From: Pseudomonas sp. sp1636
GTDB taxonomy: Bacteria > Pseudomonadota > Gammaproteobacteria > Pseudomonadales > Pseudomonadaceae
DNA length: 64,000 bases
Assembly (NCBI RefSeq): GCF_030376615.1
Contig: NZ_JARRAB010000012.1
Coordinates: forward strand, 62,001-126,000
Reading direction: 5' to 3'
A program made the translations under genes and the position numbers. Under the pieces are notes generated by a model. The model did not search any database, was not told the DNA's origin, and saw nothing but the letters and a program-made list of their open reading frames with translations. Of the stretch, positions 42,633-53,274 are shown piece after piece (position 1 is the first letter of the stretch; each line of letters begins with the position of its first letter).

Positions 42633-44597
42633 ATGTGGACTGGTCTGCAGCGGCATGTCGCCAATTTGAGTACCGCGAAGAAACTGGCCCTGGGCTTTGC
42701 TGTGGTGTTGGCGCTCACCGCGGTGGTTGCCGCTACCGGTTATTCGGCGCTGCGTGAGGTCGGTGTGCGCTCGGCCTTGCTGGAGCGCATGAGCGCGATC
42801 AACACCCAGGTGCTGCAGATCCGCCGTAGCGAGCAGGATTTCGCCCTGACGAACGACGCCGGCCATGTCGAGCGCCTGCACGAGCAGAGCGAGGCGCTGC
42901 TGGCGCGTAGCGCAGCCCTGCAGGCTGAGCTGCCGAGCGCCGATGGGCAGGTGCTGAGCGAGGTCGATAGTGCCGTCGAGCAGTACCGCGCGGCCTTCGA
43001 CCGTTATGTTGAGCTGACCGATAACATGGGCCTGTCCCTGGAAGCGGCCAATTGGCTGGTGGTGAGCGCCGCCAACAGCCTTGAGCTGCTCAAGGAAGGC
43101 TTGGCCGAGGATGGTATCGATCTGCTCAAAAGCAGCCAGGGAACCCAGGGCGCCGAGTCGGTGTTGCAGGCCGGGCAGATCGGCACGGTTCACCAGTTGC
43201 TGCTGCAGGCGCTCGACCAGGCCCGCGTGCGCCTGCAGCAGAGCCGCAGTGCGGCCGAGGTCGCCCAGGGCGAGATCCAGCAAGCCCTCGATGCGCAGAC
43301 CCTGGCCGGCGAATTGCGCGATGCCATGGCCAGTCCGGGCTATGCCTCGGTGCTGGCGGAAGTCATCGGCAACGTCGACTCGTTCAATCAACGGCTCACG
43401 GAGTACAACGGCCACTTGCGCCAGCAGAAGCAGGAGTATGCCCTGCTGGTGCAGCAGGCCGAGCGCATCGTCGCGCTGGTCGAACAGGCTTACGCCCGGC
43501 AGAAGGGCGCCATGCAGGTGCAACTGCAGACCAGTGGCTGGTTGATTGTGCTGGCCGCGGCGTTAGCCCTGGTGATCGGGTTGCTGGCGACCCTGGCGAT
43601 CACCCTGCTGATCGTGCGTCCGCTCAAACAGGTGATCGAGCAGGCCCGGCAGATCGCCGAGGGCGACCTCAGCGCGCGCATCGAGGTGCGCCGCCGCGAC
43701 GAAGTGGGGCAGTTGCAGGCCGCCATGCAGGGCATGTCGAACAACTTGCGCGAGATGGTCGGCCAGTTGCAGGGAGGGGTGAGCCAGATTTCCGCTTCGG
43801 CGCAGTCGTTGTCGGCGATCACCGAGCAGACCCGCCTGGGCGTCAATGGCCAGCGGGTGGAAACCGATCAGGTGGCGACCGCCATGAACGAGATGACCGC
43901 CACCGTGCATGAGGTGGCGCGTAACGCCGAGGCGGCGGCCGCTTCCACCGAGAACGCGGATAACCGGGTCAGTCGCGGTGCCGAGGTGGTGCGCCAGACC
44001 CTGGTGCGGATCGATCAGTTGGCGGCGGCGATGGATACCACCACCCAGAGCATCGAGCGCCTCAGTCAGGACACCCAGCGTATCGATTCGGTGCTGGATG
44101 TGATCAAGAGCGTGGCCGAACAGACCAATCTGCTGGCCCTCAATGCCGCCATCGAGGCCGCCCGCGCCGGCGAGCAGGGCCGCGGCTTCGCCGTGGTGGC
44201 CGATGAAGTGCGCGCCTTGGCCCAGCGTACCCAGCAATCCACCGCGGAAATCGAAGGCCTGATCGCCACCCTGCGCGAGGGCGCGCGGCGCTCGGTGGCC
44301 GACATGCAGCAGAGCGGTGCCCTGGTCGCGCATGTGGTCGAGGATGCCAATCAGACCGAAGGTGCCCTGGCCGGGATTGCCGAGGCGGTGACCCTGATCT
44401 TCGAGATGAACCAGCAGATTGCCGCGGCCGCCGAACAGCAGACGGCGGTGGCTGAAGAGATCAGCCGCAGCGTCACCTCGATTCGCGATATCGCCGATCA
44501 GTCCTCGGCGGCGATGGACGAGACGGCTGCTTCGAGCACTCAGCTGGCCGCGCTGGGCCGCGAGCTGCAGGGCATGGCCGGGCATTTTCGCTTGTAG
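42633..44597 (+). CDS. Methyl-accepting chemotaxis protein with HBM-type sensor domain
   Basis: A 654-residue chemoreceptor. TM1 (about 18-40, [20 protein letters not shown]) is followed by a ~265-residue all-helical periplasmic domain, the size of the helical bimodular (HBM) class that binds organic acids. TM2 (about 303-326) leads to HAMP (about 330-380). The cytoplasmic four-helix bundle has the invariant tip [20 protein letters not shown] followed by [15 protein letters not shown] 42633 has AAGGGGG upstream. There is no C-terminal CheR pentapeptide; the protein ends MAGHFRL. The ligand is not deducible. Confidence 0.92.
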   Translation: MWTGLQRHVANLSTAKKLALGFAVVLALTAVVAATGYSALREVGVRSALLERMSAINTQVLQIRRSEQDFALTNDAGHVERLHEQSEALLARSAALQAELPSADGQVLSEVDSAVEQYRAAFDRYVELTDNMGLSLEAANWLVVSAANSLELLKEGLAEDGIDLLKSSQGTQGAESVLQAGQIGTVHQLLLQALDQARVRLQQSRSAAEVAQGEIQQALDAQTLAGELRDAMASPGYASVLAEVIGNVDSFNQRLTEYNGHLRQQKQEYALLVQQAERIVALVEQAYARQKGAMQVQLQTSGWLIVLAAALALVIGLLATLAITLLIVRPLKQVIEQARQIAEGDLSARIEVRRRDEVGQLQAAMQGMSNNLREMVGQLQGGVSQISASAQSLSAITEQTRLGVNGQRVETDQVATAMNEMTATVHEVARNAEAAAASTENADNRVSRGAEVVRQTLVRIDQLAAAMDTTTQSIERLSQDTQRIDSVLDVIKSVAEQTNLLALNAAIEAARAGEQGRGFAVVADEVRALAQRTQQSTAEIEGLIATLREGARRSVADMQQSGALVAHVVEDANQTEGALAGIAEAVTLIFEMNQQIAAAAEQQTAVAEEISRSVTSIRDIADQSSAAMDETAASSTQLAALGRELQGMAGHFRL

Positions 44598-44717
44598 TTT
44601 TTTTGCTTGAAAGTGCGAAGCGCGCTGACAGTTTCGTCAGTAAAGGTTTCCTGGCGCTTTGCCTGCCTGGTGCCGGCCAGTAGCATCGACGCACTTGGAT
44701 AAAAACCGGAGCGATCG

Positions 44718-45635
44718 ATGCGCGCAAGACTGGATGCCTGTCTGCATGCGGTGAATCAGGTGCTGTTGGGCAAGGAGCCGCAGGTGCGCCTGGCGCTGGC
44801 CTGCCTGTTGGCCGGTGGCCATCTGTTGATCGAGGACTTGCCGGGCATGGGCAAGACCACCCTCGCCCATGCGCTGGCCAGGGTGCTGGGGCTGCGCTTT
44901 CAGCGCATCCAGTTCACTTCCGACCTGCTGCCTGGCGATATTCTCGGCACCTCGGTGTTCGTCAAGGACAGCGGGCAGTTCGTCTTCCACCCGGGGCCGA
45001 TCTTCGCCGAGCTGGTGCTGGCCGACGAGATCAATCGGGCCACGCCGAAAAGCCAGAGCGCGCTGCTCGAAGCCATGGAGGAGGGCCAGGTGACCATCGA
45101 GGGGGCGACCCGAGCGCTGCCGCAGCCGTTCTTCGTGATTGCCACGCAGAACCCGGCGAGCCAGGGCGGCACCTTCGCCTTGCCGGAGTCGCAGCTCGAT
45201 CGCTTTCTCATGCGCCTGTCGCTCGGCTACCCGGCCCAGGCCGCGGAAAAAGCCTTGCTCCTCGGCGATTCGCGGCGCTCGTTACTGCCGCGCCTGGAGG
45301 CGCTTCTCGAGCATGCCGAGCTGGCGCTGATCCAGGCCGAGGTGCCCAAGGTGCGTGCCAGCGACGCGCTGATCGATTACCTGTTGCGCCTGGTCGATGC
45401 CACCCGCAGCCAGCCGCAGTTTGCCTGTGGGCTGTCGCCGCGCGCCAGCCTGGCCTTGCTCGCCGCCGCCCGGGCCTGGGCCTTTCTCGCCGGCCGCGAT
45501 TACGTGATCCCCGAGGATGTGCAGGCGGTATTGCCTGCGGTGGTCGGTCATCGCCTGCGCGAGCGCGTCGATCCGCTCGGGCCTGCTGGCGGCGCCCTGG
45601 TGCAGTGGTTGCTGCGCGAGGTGCCGGTGCTGTGA
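44718..45635 (+). CDS. MoxR-family AAA+ ATPase
   Basis: A 305-residue AAA+ ATPase with Walker A DLPGMGKTTLAHALA and Walker B LVLADEINRATPKSQSALLEAMEE, plus VIATQNPASQGGTFALPESQLDRF (sensor 1/arginine finger region). It is the first gene of the conserved moxR-DUF58-tgpA trio. MoxR proteins act as chaperones for their operon partners. GGAG lies 6 bp before the ATG, and the DUF58 gene begins inside its stop codon. Confidence 0.93.
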   Translation: MRARLDACLHAVNQVLLGKEPQVRLALACLLAGGHLLIEDLPGMGKTTLAHALARVLGLRFQRIQFTSDLLPGDILGTSVFVKDSGQFVFHPGPIFAELVLADEINRATPKSQSALLEAMEEGQVTIEGATRALPQPFFVIATQNPASQGGTFALPESQLDRFLMRLSLGYPAQAAEKALLLGDSRRSLLPRLEALLEHAELALIQAEVPKVRASDALIDYLLRLVDATRSQPQFACGLSPRASLALLAAARAWAFLAGRDYVIPEDVQAVLPAVVGHRLRERVDPLGPAGGALVQWLLREVPVL

Positions 45636-46588
45636 GGCAACGGCTCAAACCGTTCTGGTCACGCTGGCTGGCCCGACGGCTTCCCCCGGCGGCCAGCGTG
45701 CGCCTGACCCAGCGGCGGATCTTCATCGTCCCGACCCTGGTCGGCGCTGCCTTTGCCCTGGCGCTGCTATTGATGCTGCTGGCGGCGATCAATTACCAGA
45801 ACAGCCTGGCCTATGCCCTGACGTTTCTGCTGGCTGCGGTATTTGTCGTGGCCATCCTGCACACCTACCGCAATCTGGCGGGCTTGCTGCTCAAGGCCGC
45901 TGGCGCGCGCGCCGTGTTCGTCGGCGAGCAGGGGCGTTTTCGCGTGCGCCTGGAAAGCCGCGCCCGCGCGCACCAGGCCATCGCCCTGGGTTGGCCGGCG
46001 ATGGCTTATCAGACCCAGGATGTGCCGGCGCAGGGCGTCAGCGAGTGCGAGCTGAGCCTGCCGGCACTGCGCCGCGGTTGGCTGCGACCCGGCCGGCTGC
46101 GGGTCGAGAGTCGCTTCCCGCTGGGCATTCTGGTGGCCTGGAGCTGGGTCGACCTGGATCAGGCGTTGCTGGTCTATCCGCAGCCGCTGGAGGGCGAGTT
46201 GCCGCTGGCCGCCGGCGCTGATGACGAGTGGCACGAGCAGGGCCTGTGCGCCCACGGCCAGGGCAGCGAGGATTTCCAGGGGCTGACAAATTACCAGCCC
46301 GGCGACTCCCAACGGCGGCTGCACTGGAAGGCCTATTCCCGCGGCCAGGGGCTGTTGGTCAAGGACTTCGCCGCGGCCGGCGGGCGCGACCCCTGGCTGG
46401 ATTTCGAGGCGCTGGCGGGCGATGTCGAGCTGCGCCTGTCGCTGCTCTGTTATTGGGTGCTGCAACTGTCCGAGCGCCAGCAGCCCTTTGCCCTGAGTTT
46501 GCCGGGCCAGGTGCTGGCCCCCGCCAGCGGCGAGCAGCATCGCGAGGCTTGTCTGCGCGCCCTGGCCCTGTTCGGTACGCCGAGGTGA
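45632..46588 (+). CDS. DUF58-domain membrane protein
   Basis: A 318-residue protein with two N-terminal TM helices (about 35-75, RIFIVPTLVGAAFALALLLMLLAAINYQNSLAYALTFLLAAVF). The DUF58 core (EDFQGLTNYQPGDSQRRLHWKAYSRGQGLLVKDF) is a vWA-related fold usually paired with MoxR. The GTG start at 45632 overlaps the moxR stop (GTGA), and its own stop overlaps the tgpA start in the same way. The exact role is unknown; the trio is linked to cell-envelope integrity. Confidence 0.9.
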   Translation: MRQRLKPFWSRWLARRLPPAASVRLTQRRIFIVPTLVGAAFALALLLMLLAAINYQNSLAYALTFLLAAVFVVAILHTYRNLAGLLLKAAGARAVFVGEQGRFRVRLESRARAHQAIALGWPAMAYQTQDVPAQGVSECELSLPALRRGWLRPGRLRVESRFPLGILVAWSWVDLDQALLVYPQPLEGELPLAAGADDEWHEQGLCAHGQGSEDFQGLTNYQPGDSQRRLHWKAYSRGQGLLVKDFAAAGGRDPWLDFEALAGDVELRLSLLCYWVLQLSERQQPFALSLPGQVLAPASGEQHREACLRALALFGTPR

Positions 46589-48582
46589 GCCGGCCGGCGG
46601 ACATTCCACGGATCAGCCTGACCTGGTTGCTGGTCGCCCAGGTGCTGGTGATCATGCCGCACCTGAGCCATCTGCCGCTGTGGATCCTCGGCTTGTGGCT
46701 GGGCTGCGCGGTCTGGCGCGTCCAGATCTTGCGCATGCGCGCCGGCTATCCCGGTGCCTGGCTCAAGGCCGGCTTGATGCTGGGTACGGCCGTCGGCGTG
46801 TTTGTTTCCCGCGGCAGCCTGATCGGTCTGGATGCCGGGGTGGTGTTGCTGATTGCCGCCTTTATCCTCAAGTTGCTCGAAATGCACACGCGCCGCGATG
46901 CCCTGGCGGTGATCTTTCTCGGCTTCTTCGTGGTGCTCAGCGCCTACCTGTTCGACGACAGCCTGCTCGCCGCGCTGTTCAGCCTGCTACCGGTCACCGC
47001 CTTGCTGGCGGCCCTGATCGGCCTGCAACAGAGCGGCGTCGCCGCACGGCCCTGGGCCACCGCACGGCTGGCGGCTGGCCTGCTGCTGCAGGCGCTGCCC
47101 CTGATGCTGCTGCTGTTCGTCTTTTTTCCGCGGCTGGAGCCTTTGTGGTCGTTGCCGACGGCGAACGATCAGGCTGTCAGCGGCTTGGCCGACAGCATGG
47201 CGCCGGCGGATATCGCCGAGTTGAGCCGCTCGGGCGCGCTGGTCTTTCGCGCCAGCTTCGACGGCGAGGTGCCGCCCCGCGAGCAACTCTATTGGCGGGC
47301 GTTGACCTTGGAACGCTTCGACGGCCGGCGTTGGTCGCAGTCCAGCTTTGCCCTGTTGCCACTGGCCCCGGCCTGGGAGAAACAGGGTCAGGCGCTGCGC
47401 TACAGCATCGTCATGCAGCCCAGTTCGCAGCCCTGGCTATTCGCCCTGGATGTGGCCGAAACCAGCCTCGAAAACACCCGGCAGATGAGTGATTACCGCC
47501 TGCAGCGCAGCCGGCCGGTCGAACGCGCCTTGCTCTATCGGGTGACTTCCTGGCCCGCGGCACGGCGTGAGTCGACGGGCTCGCGCGACAACCTGCGGCG
47601 TGCCCTGCAACTGCCGCAGGACGGCGATCCACGCAGCCGTGCCTGGGCCGCCGAGCTCAAGCGGCAATACCCGCAAACCGAGCAGTTGGTGCAGGCCGTA
47701 CTCAGCCATTTCAACCGCGAGCCCTTCGGCTACACCTTGCGCCCGCCCCGCCTGGGCTTGAACAGCATCGATGACTTCCTCTTCGCCTCGCGCAAGGGCT
47801 TCTGTGCCCACTACGCCGGCGCCATGACCTTCGTCCTGCGCGCGGCAGGCATCCCGGCGCGGGTGGTGGCGGGCTACCAGGGCGGCGAGTACAGCCCCGC
47901 CGGCGGCTACGTCCAGGTGCGCCAGTTCGATGCGCATGCCTGGGTCGAGTATTGGCAGGCCGGCACGGGCTGGGTGAGTGTCGATCCGACCTTTCAGGTG
48001 GCCCCGGAGCGGATCGAGCTGGGTCTGGAAGAAGCACTGGCCGATGAGCAGAGCTTTCTCGAGGGTTCGCCCTTCTCGCCGTTGCGTTACCGCCAGCTGG
48101 GTTGGCTGAACCAGCTGCGCCTGGGCTGGGACAACCTCAACCATGACTGGCAGCGCCTGGTGCTCGGTTACCAGGGCGCGCAGCAGCTGGCGTTGCTGCA
48201 ACGCTGGTTCGGGCGTGTCGACGCTCAGGTGCTGGCGCTCAGCCTGGTGGGCGGCGGCGGGCTGCTGATCGGGTTGCTGGCGCTCTGGCTGTTCAAGCCC
48301 TGGCAGGGTGAGCGCGATCAGCAGCAGCGCCTGTTCAAACGCTTCGAGCAGCTGCTGGCGCGGCATGCCGGGCCGCGTCAGCCGGGCGAAGGCGCGCGCG
48401 CCTATGCCGAGCGCGCGGCGCAAGCGCTGCCAGCCCAGGCGCAGGCTATCCATGCCTTCGCCGCGACGTTCGAGGCGCAGCGCTATGCCGGGGCAGAGGC
48501 CTCCCCGGCATTGTTACGTGCCCATTTGGCGCTATTGCGCCGCGAACTGCCCTGGCGCGGCAGCCGCCCACCGCGGCAGTAG
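46585..48582 (+). CDS. tgpA: Transmembrane transglutaminase-like protein TgpA
   Basis: A 665-residue protein with six or so N-terminal TM helices (about 12-185), a periplasmic transglutaminase-like domain and a C-terminal TM (about 555-575) followed by a cytoplasmic DUF4129-like tail. The Cys-His-Asp triad is complete: C407 (SRKGFCAHYAGAM), H451 (FDAHAWVEYW) and D467 (VSVDPTF), each three residues on from the P. aeruginosa TgpA positions as remembered. TgpA is essential in P. aeruginosa; its substrate is unresolved. It starts at GTG 46585 overlapping the DUF58 stop. Confidence 0.93.
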   Translation: MSRPADIPRISLTWLLVAQVLVIMPHLSHLPLWILGLWLGCAVWRVQILRMRAGYPGAWLKAGLMLGTAVGVFVSRGSLIGLDAGVVLLIAAFILKLLEMHTRRDALAVIFLGFFVVLSAYLFDDSLLAALFSLLPVTALLAALIGLQQSGVAARPWATARLAAGLLLQALPLMLLLFVFFPRLEPLWSLPTANDQAVSGLADSMAPADIAELSRSGALVFRASFDGEVPPREQLYWRALTLERFDGRRWSQSSFALLPLAPAWEKQGQALRYSIVMQPSSQPWLFALDVAETSLENTRQMSDYRLQRSRPVERALLYRVTSWPAARRESTGSRDNLRRALQLPQDGDPRSRAWAAELKRQYPQTEQLVQAVLSHFNREPFGYTLRPPRLGLNSIDDFLFASRKGFCAHYAGAMTFVLRAAGIPARVVAGYQGGEYSPAGGYVQVRQFDAHAWVEYWQAGTGWVSVDPTFQVAPERIELGLEEALADEQSFLEGSPFSPLRYRQLGWLNQLRLGWDNLNHDWQRLVLGYQGAQQLALLQRWFGRVDAQVLALSLVGGGGLLIGLLALWLFKPWQGERDQQQRLFKRFEQLLARHAGPRQPGEGARAYAERAAQALPAQAQAIHAFAATFEAQRYAGAEASPALLRAHLALLRRELPWRGSRPPRQ

Positions 48583-48650
48583 CGGCGATTGAACGCTTGG
48601 CGAGCCGGGACACGGAGCCAAACTGCGGCACTTTACCGAGGAATGATGCG

Positions 48651-49421
48651 ATGACAAGTTTTGCTGCGAGGGTGTTGGCCCAGGTGCTGTGCGTGCAGGT
48701 CGACTTGTATGCCTGTCGCGAGCGCCTGGCCGCGGCGACCGATGCCGAAGCCCTGCACGACCTGCGTATCGCCCTGCGCAAGTTGCGCAGCCTGCTACAG
48801 CCGCTGCGCGGCTTGCCCGCCTGTGATGGGCTGCGCAGTCAGGCTGCCGAGGTTGGGCGACGCAGTGGGCCGCTGCGTGATCTCGAGGTGCTGCTCGCAC
48901 ATTTACCGCGCCTGGGCATGCGCGCTGCGGTCGACCGGCGGCAGTCGCGGTTGCTGGCGGGGTATGCGGCGCTGTTGGCCGACGACGCGCTGCCAGGGCT
49001 GTTCGAGGCCCTGGATCAGTGGCCGCAGTCGTGGCGCCAAGCGGCGGCGGAGGCTGAGTTGGCTGGCCTGGCTAAACGGGTCAAGCGGCGCTTGAGCAAA
49101 CAGCAATGGCGCTTGGCCGAGGCCCTGGTCGAGCCGGCCCACGATCGCCATCGTCTGCGCTTGTTGATCAAACGCGTGCGTTACGGTGCCGAGGCCTATG
49201 CGCAGCTGAGCGGGTTGTCGGGCAAGACCCTGGCGCGCCTGAAAACGGCGCAGTCGGCACTGGGCAATTGGCATGATCTTCAGCAGTGGTTGCAGCGGGC
49301 CGAGCAGGAAGCGGATCTTGCCGCTTGCGTCGACACCTGGCGCACGGCATTGCAGGCGGCCGAAGAGGCGGCGGATCGGGCATTGCTGGCGCTGCAAGCG
49401 GATTTCCCCTCGGCTGGGTAG
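48651..49421 (+). CDS. CHAD-domain protein
   Basis: A 256-residue, Arg/His-rich helical protein with the CHAD (conserved histidine alpha-helical domain) pattern: ALHDLRIALRKLRSLLQPLRG, GPLRDLEVLLAHL, HRLRLLIKRVRYGAEAY and LGNWHDLQQWL. CHAD domains bind polyphosphate or other anions through their basic face. GAGGA lies about 10 bp before ATG 48651. It follows tgpA by 68 bp. No CYTH or ygiF-like domain is fused to it. Confidence 0.88.
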   Translation: MTSFAARVLAQVLCVQVDLYACRERLAAATDAEALHDLRIALRKLRSLLQPLRGLPACDGLRSQAAEVGRRSGPLRDLEVLLAHLPRLGMRAAVDRRQSRLLAGYAALLADDALPGLFEALDQWPQSWRQAAAEAELAGLAKRVKRRLSKQQWRLAEALVEPAHDRHRLRLLIKRVRYGAEAYAQLSGLSGKTLARLKTAQSALGNWHDLQQWLQRAEQEADLAACVDTWRTALQAAEEAADRALLALQADFPSAG

Positions 49422-49526
49422 CCTGCGCTCGCCGCTCCACTTGCCCGCGTCAATTGGCCGAAACGGCGTTTCGCCCCGCCCGGCATTTCCCCTAAGATCA
49501 CCTGCTGTCGAGGTCTTGAGGTGGTT

Positions 49527-50324
49527 ATGGGTTTTTCCGAGTTGCTCCAGGCCGTTCGCGCCAACCCGCAGGCCGTGGTGATCCCGTCTGCCTGGGCGCA
49601 GGGGCGGGCCAGTTTCGGTGGTTTGATGGCCGCACTGGTGTATGAAGCCATGCGCGCCCAGGTTCCGCCTGGGCGCCCGCCGCGTTCGCTGGCGATCACC
49701 TTCGTCGGCCCGGCCGAACCCGATGTGCCGGTGAGTTTCGAGGTCGAGGTGCTGCGTGAAGGCAAGGCGGTCAGCCAAGTGCTGGGCCGCGCGCTGCAGA
49801 ACGGTCAGGTGGTGACCCTGGTGCAGGGCAGTTTCGGCGCCGCGCGTGAGTCGGCGGTCAAGGTCGCGGCCGAACCAGCGGCGCCGATCAAACCGGTCGA
49901 GGACTGTCAGGAACTCGTCTATGTGCGCCATGTGACCCCGGAGTTTACCCGTTTCCTGGCGATGCGCTGGGGCATCGGCGGCATGCCCTTCAGCAATAAT
50001 CCCTCGCGGGAAATGGGCGGCTGGGTGCGCTTGCGCGAGGAGGGCGCGGCGCAACCGGTCAACGAGGCGCATCTGCTGGCCCTGGTCGATGCCTGGCCGC
50101 CGGCGGTGTTGTCGCATCTGCGCGCACCGACACCGGGCAGTTCGTTGACCTGGACCATTGAGTTCATCCAGCCGCTTGCCGCGTTGAGTACCCGCGACTG
50201 GTGCCTCTATCGCGCGCAGATCGAACACGCCCGCGACGGCTACGGGCACATCGCCGCCGCCTTGTGGAGCCCGAGCGGCGAGTTGCTGGCGATCAGCCGG
50301 CAGACGGTCGTGGTGTTCGGCTAG
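49527..50324 (+). CDS. TesB-like acyl-CoA thioesterase (double hotdog)
   Basis: A 265-residue protein with two hotdog repeats. The N-terminal half has WAQGRASFGGLMAALVYEAM and SLAITFVGPAEPDVPVSFEVEVLREG; the C-terminal half has GGWVRLREEG, LLALVDAWPPAVL and SSLTWTIEFIQP. The aspartate of the second unit (ALVDAWPPA) is typical of type-II acyl-CoA thioesterases. ATG 49527 is chosen over GTG 49521 because GAGG lies 6 bp upstream. It ends at a bidirectional terminator. Confidence 0.85.
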   Translation: MGFSELLQAVRANPQAVVIPSAWAQGRASFGGLMAALVYEAMRAQVPPGRPPRSLAITFVGPAEPDVPVSFEVEVLREGKAVSQVLGRALQNGQVVTLVQGSFGAARESAVKVAAEPAAPIKPVEDCQELVYVRHVTPEFTRFLAMRWGIGGMPFSNNPSREMGGWVRLREEGAAQPVNEAHLLALVDAWPPAVLSHLRAPTPGSSLTWTIEFIQPLAALSTRDWCLYRAQIEHARDGYGHIAAALWSPSGELLAISRQTVVVFG

Positions 50325-50336
50325 CGTTTGCTCGCT

Positions 50337-50387
50337 CGCAAGGCGCCGGGGCAATTCGGGAATGCCCGAATTGCCCCGCGCCTTGCG
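50337..50387. terminator. Bidirectional terminator between thioesterase and chemoreceptor genes
   Basis: Long inverted repeat: left arm 50337-50360, loop AATG, right arm 50365-50387, about 23 bp paired with a single bulged base. It lies between the convergent stops at 50324 and 50409. Confidence 0.75.
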
Positions 50388-50408
50388 ATTTATCCCGCTC
50401 GCGGGGGG

Positions 50409-51890
50409 CTAAAGCTTGAGCTGGCGGATGGCCTTGTTCAGTTCGCCGGCCAAGGCCGCCAGTTCGGCGCTGGTGGTGGCGGAGCCGGTAGTCTGTTGCA
50501 CGGTTTGCTCGGTGACGTCGCGAATGCTCACGATGGAGCGGTTCATCTCTTCGGCCACCTGACTCTGCTGTTCGGCGGCCACCGCAATCTGGGTATTGCT
50601 GGTGCGCATCTGCGCCACCGAGCCGGTAATGGCGACCAGTGCCTCGCCCGCTTCGTGGGCCTGTTGCACGCAGTCATCGGCCTTGAGCGAGCTTTCCTGC
50701 ATGAACTCGACCGCATCGCGGGTGCCGCTTTGCAGGGAGGTAATCATCAGGGTGATTTCATCCGTTGAGACCTGCACGCGTTTGGCCAGATTGCGCACCT
50801 CATCGGCCACCACCGCAAAGCCACGGCCCATTTCGCCGGCGCGGGCGGCCTCGATGGCGGCGTTGAGGGCCAACAGGTTGGTCTGTTCGGCAATGCCGTG
50901 AATCTCGCTGACGACGCCGCTGATTTTCTGGCTGTCGACGGCCAGTTGCTGGATCATTTGTGCGGTCTGTTGTACCCCGCTGGACAGCCCGGCGATCGAC
51001 TGACCGACGCGGTCGACCACTTGCTGGCCGGTGCCGGCCAGTTGCTCGGCGTTTTTTGATTGGTCGCGGGTGTCTGCCGTGTGCTGGGCGATGTGGTGCA
51101 CGGTGGTGGACATCTCGTTGATCGCGGTGGCGGCCTGCTCTGTCTCGCTTTGCTGTTCGAGCATGCCCTGGCGCACGTCGCGCATGCTCACGGCCATGCG
51201 CTCGGCGCCTTCGTCCAGGCGGGCGGCGGTCTGCGCAACGATGCCGACCACGCGCTGGTAACCGGCCTGCATGGCATTGAAGGCCGTGGCCATCTGGCCG
51301 ACTTCGTCACGGCTGTCGAGTGGCACGCGTGCCGCCAGGTCGCCGCTTTTCTCTACCTGCAGCATCACATCCTTGAGGGTGTTGAGATGGCTCAGCAGGA
51401 AGTGGATCAGCAGTTGCGATGCCGCCAGCAGGGCCAGCATCAATAGGGCGACAACCAGTGCATAGCTCAGTGCGCGCTCGGCGATCACCTGTATCAGGCT
51501 GGGCGCATGGGCGAGTACGGCGAGGCGTTGGCCCTGGCCCAGGTCGATGACCTCGGCGCCGATCAACGCCTCGCCCGCCGCCAGCGGGTCATGTTCCAGG
51601 GCTACCCAGCCACGAGCCCGGCTCAGGCTGGCGCCCTGGTTATCGGCCAGCGGCGGCGTTTGCCCGTCGGCAAACTGCAGCAGTTGCTCCCCGCTGGGCA
51701 GCGGCTGACCTGCAGGCCAGCCGGTCAGCAGCCTGGCTTGCAACTGCGCGGCGCTCTTGGCCGCGTCGACGCGTACCTGTTGCTCCAGTTGCAGGGCGTA
51801 CAGCACCAGCAGCAGGGAGGTGACGAAGGCCACGGCGTTGACGGCCCAGAATTTGTATTTAAGAGAGAGGTCGCGAACCCAAGTGCCCAT
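50409..51890 (-). CDS. Methyl-accepting chemotaxis protein
   Basis: A 493-residue chemoreceptor with TM1 (about 15-35, [19 protein letters not shown]), a short periplasmic domain of roughly 120 residues, TM2 (about 155-178), HAMP and a signalling bundle with tip [20 protein letters not shown] followed by [15 protein letters not shown] 51890 is taken ([14 protein letters not shown]); the ATG at 51980 would add 30 polar residues. Size and position next to tatD are similar to PA2867 of P. aeruginosa, as remembered. There is no CheR-binding tail. Confidence 0.9.
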   Translation of the reverse strand: MGTWVRDLSLKYKFWAVNAVAFVTSLLLVLYALQLEQQVRVDAAKSAAQLQARLLTGWPAGQPLPSGEQLLQFADGQTPPLADNQGASLSRARGWVALEHDPLAAGEALIGAEVIDLGQGQRLAVLAHAPSLIQVIAERALSYALVVALLMLALLAASQLLIHFLLSHLNTLKDVMLQVEKSGDLAARVPLDSRDEVGQMATAFNAMQAGYQRVVGIVAQTAARLDEGAERMAVSMRDVRQGMLEQQSETEQAATAINEMSTTVHHIAQHTADTRDQSKNAEQLAGTGQQVVDRVGQSIAGLSSGVQQTAQMIQQLAVDSQKISGVVSEIHGIAEQTNLLALNAAIEAARAGEMGRGFAVVADEVRNLAKRVQVSTDEITLMITSLQSGTRDAVEFMQESSLKADDCVQQAHEAGEALVAITGSVAQMRTSNTQIAVAAEQQSQVAEEMNRSIVSIRDVTEQTVQQTTGSATTSAELAALAGELNKAIRQLKL

Positions 51891-52067
51891 GATGTCTTCT
51901 TCTGGTGGCGGCGAAAGCGGTATTAGCAAAGTGCCACTACTGTCTCGCGAAACTGCAGTGCGGCTGTTGATCTCTATCAACAGGACGGTTCGTTCTTGTT
52001 AACGACCGCGTTGGCGCGGACTTTAGCAAAGGCGTTATATCCGTTAGGCGTTGAGCCCGGTCGGCGC

Positions 52068-52141
52068 CTGTTGGAGCGGCTTCAACCGCGAGTGTTATCG
52101 CTATCCAGGGGTTTTGCGCGGATAAATCCGCTTCTACCAGG
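52068..52141. repeat. REP-like inverted pair (BIME-like)
   Basis: TGTTGGAGCGGCTTCAACCG (52069-52088, continuing CGAG) and, inverted, GCGCGGATAAATCCGC followed by TTCTACCAG (52116-52140) are two head-to-head copies of a Pseudomonas REP-type motif, T(G/A)TAGGAGCGG-N4-CCGCG, each a small hairpin. The pair sits in the 314-bp gap between tatD and the chemoreceptor. Apart from it, that gap shows only a T/A-rich stretch (51960-52050) upstream of the chemoreceptor. Confidence 0.65.
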
Positions 52142-52204
52142 ACACTCCCCCCTGCAACAGGTAACTGGGGCATAGCCTTAGCAAAAGCGCTCCCGGGCAG
52201 GCCT

Positions 52205-53041
52205 TCAGTTGGGTTCGCCCTCGGCGGCGACGGGGTCGATGACTGTCGGCAGGCCGAAGAACTGCCTGGCGCAAGCGGTGCTGTGCGCCGCCAGGGTTGC
52301 CAGGCTTTCGTTGCGGTGCAGCGCCACCTCTCGGAGCACCTCGGTCAGGAAGGCCGGTTCGTTGCGGCCGTTTTTCGGTTTCGGTCGCAGGCTGCGCGGC
52401 AGCAAGAACGGCGAGTCGGTTTCCAGCATCAACCGGCCGACCGGGATTTCCCGCATCAGCGGGTGCAGGTGGGTGCCGCGGCGCTCGTCGCAAATCCAGC
52501 CGGTAATGCCGATATGCAGGTCGAGGTCGAGGTAGTTGAACAGGGTGCGCTTGTCGCCGGTGAAGCAGTGCACCACCGCCGCCGGCAAGCGGTCGCGGTA
52601 GTCGCGCAGGATCTCCAGCAGGCGCTGATCGGCGTCACGTTCATGGAGAAAGACCGGCAGCTGCAGGTCGACGGCCAGGGCCAGGTGTTCTTCGAGGACT
52701 TTTTCCTGTTGCGGGCGCGGCGAGAAATCACGGTTGAAGTCGAGCCCGCATTCGCCCACGGCGCGCACCTGTGGCTGGCGCAGCAAGGCCTGCAGTTGGC
52801 TGGCGCTGTCGGTGTGCCAGCTGCCGGCATCGTGAGGATGGATGCCGGCGGTGCTGAACAGGCGTTGGCCGCTGTCATCCAGCTGGCGGCACAGTTCCAG
52901 GGCCTGTTCGCTTTGTTCCAGGCTGGTGCCGGTCAGCAGCAGTTGGCAGACACCGGCGGCATAGGCGCGGGCGAGCAGAGCTTGAGGTTGCTCGGCGAGG
53001 CTTGGGTGAGTCAGGTTGACGCCGATGTCGATGAGTTGCAT
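52205..53041 (-). CDS. tatD: TatD-family metal-dependent DNase
   Basis: A 278-residue TIM-barrel hydrolase of the TatD family: [11 protein letters not shown] at the N-terminus (TatD-type DIGVNL in place of the usual HxH), [40 protein letters not shown] and [13 protein letters not shown]. These contain the metal-binding Glu, His and Asp residues. TatD proteins are cytosolic 3'-5' exonucleases implicated in DNA repair. A short A/T-rich leader lies upstream (53085-53120). Confidence 0.9.
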   Translation of the reverse strand: MQLIDIGVNLTHPSLAEQPQALLARAYAAGVCQLLLTGTSLEQSEQALELCRQLDDSGQRLFSTAGIHPHDAGSWHTDSASQLQALLRQPQVRAVGECGLDFNRDFSPRPQQEKVLEEHLALAVDLQLPVFLHERDADQRLLEILRDYRDRLPAAVVHCFTGDKRTLFNYLDLDLHIGITGWICDERRGTHLHPLMREIPVGRLMLETDSPFLLPRSLRPKPKNGRNEPAFLTEVLREVALHRNESLATLAAHSTACARQFFGLPTVIDPVAAEGEPN

Positions 53042-53274
53042 GGGGCGGCCTATGGGTGGGGGTTGGCAGCATATCAGAGCTTTTTTGTTTTTAAAAAAAC
53101 CTTAAATTACAGCCTATTACCGTGCTTTTGTGATGTTGGGTAGGCCGTCTGACTGGCATCCGTCAGCGAGCTGTGCGACTCTCCGCGGCCCACGCATTGC
53201 TGGAACTTGGCGAGCGCTGCGGTACTCTCACTCGGCCAATGACGCCCGGTGGCCGCCCTTGCCGTGGAGACTTG

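Noticed and set aside
48903..50354. 483-codon open frame on the minus strand opposite the CHAD and thioesterase genes
   Set aside because: It crosses two real plus-strand genes and the gap between them; the translation is Arg/Gln/His-rich without motifs.
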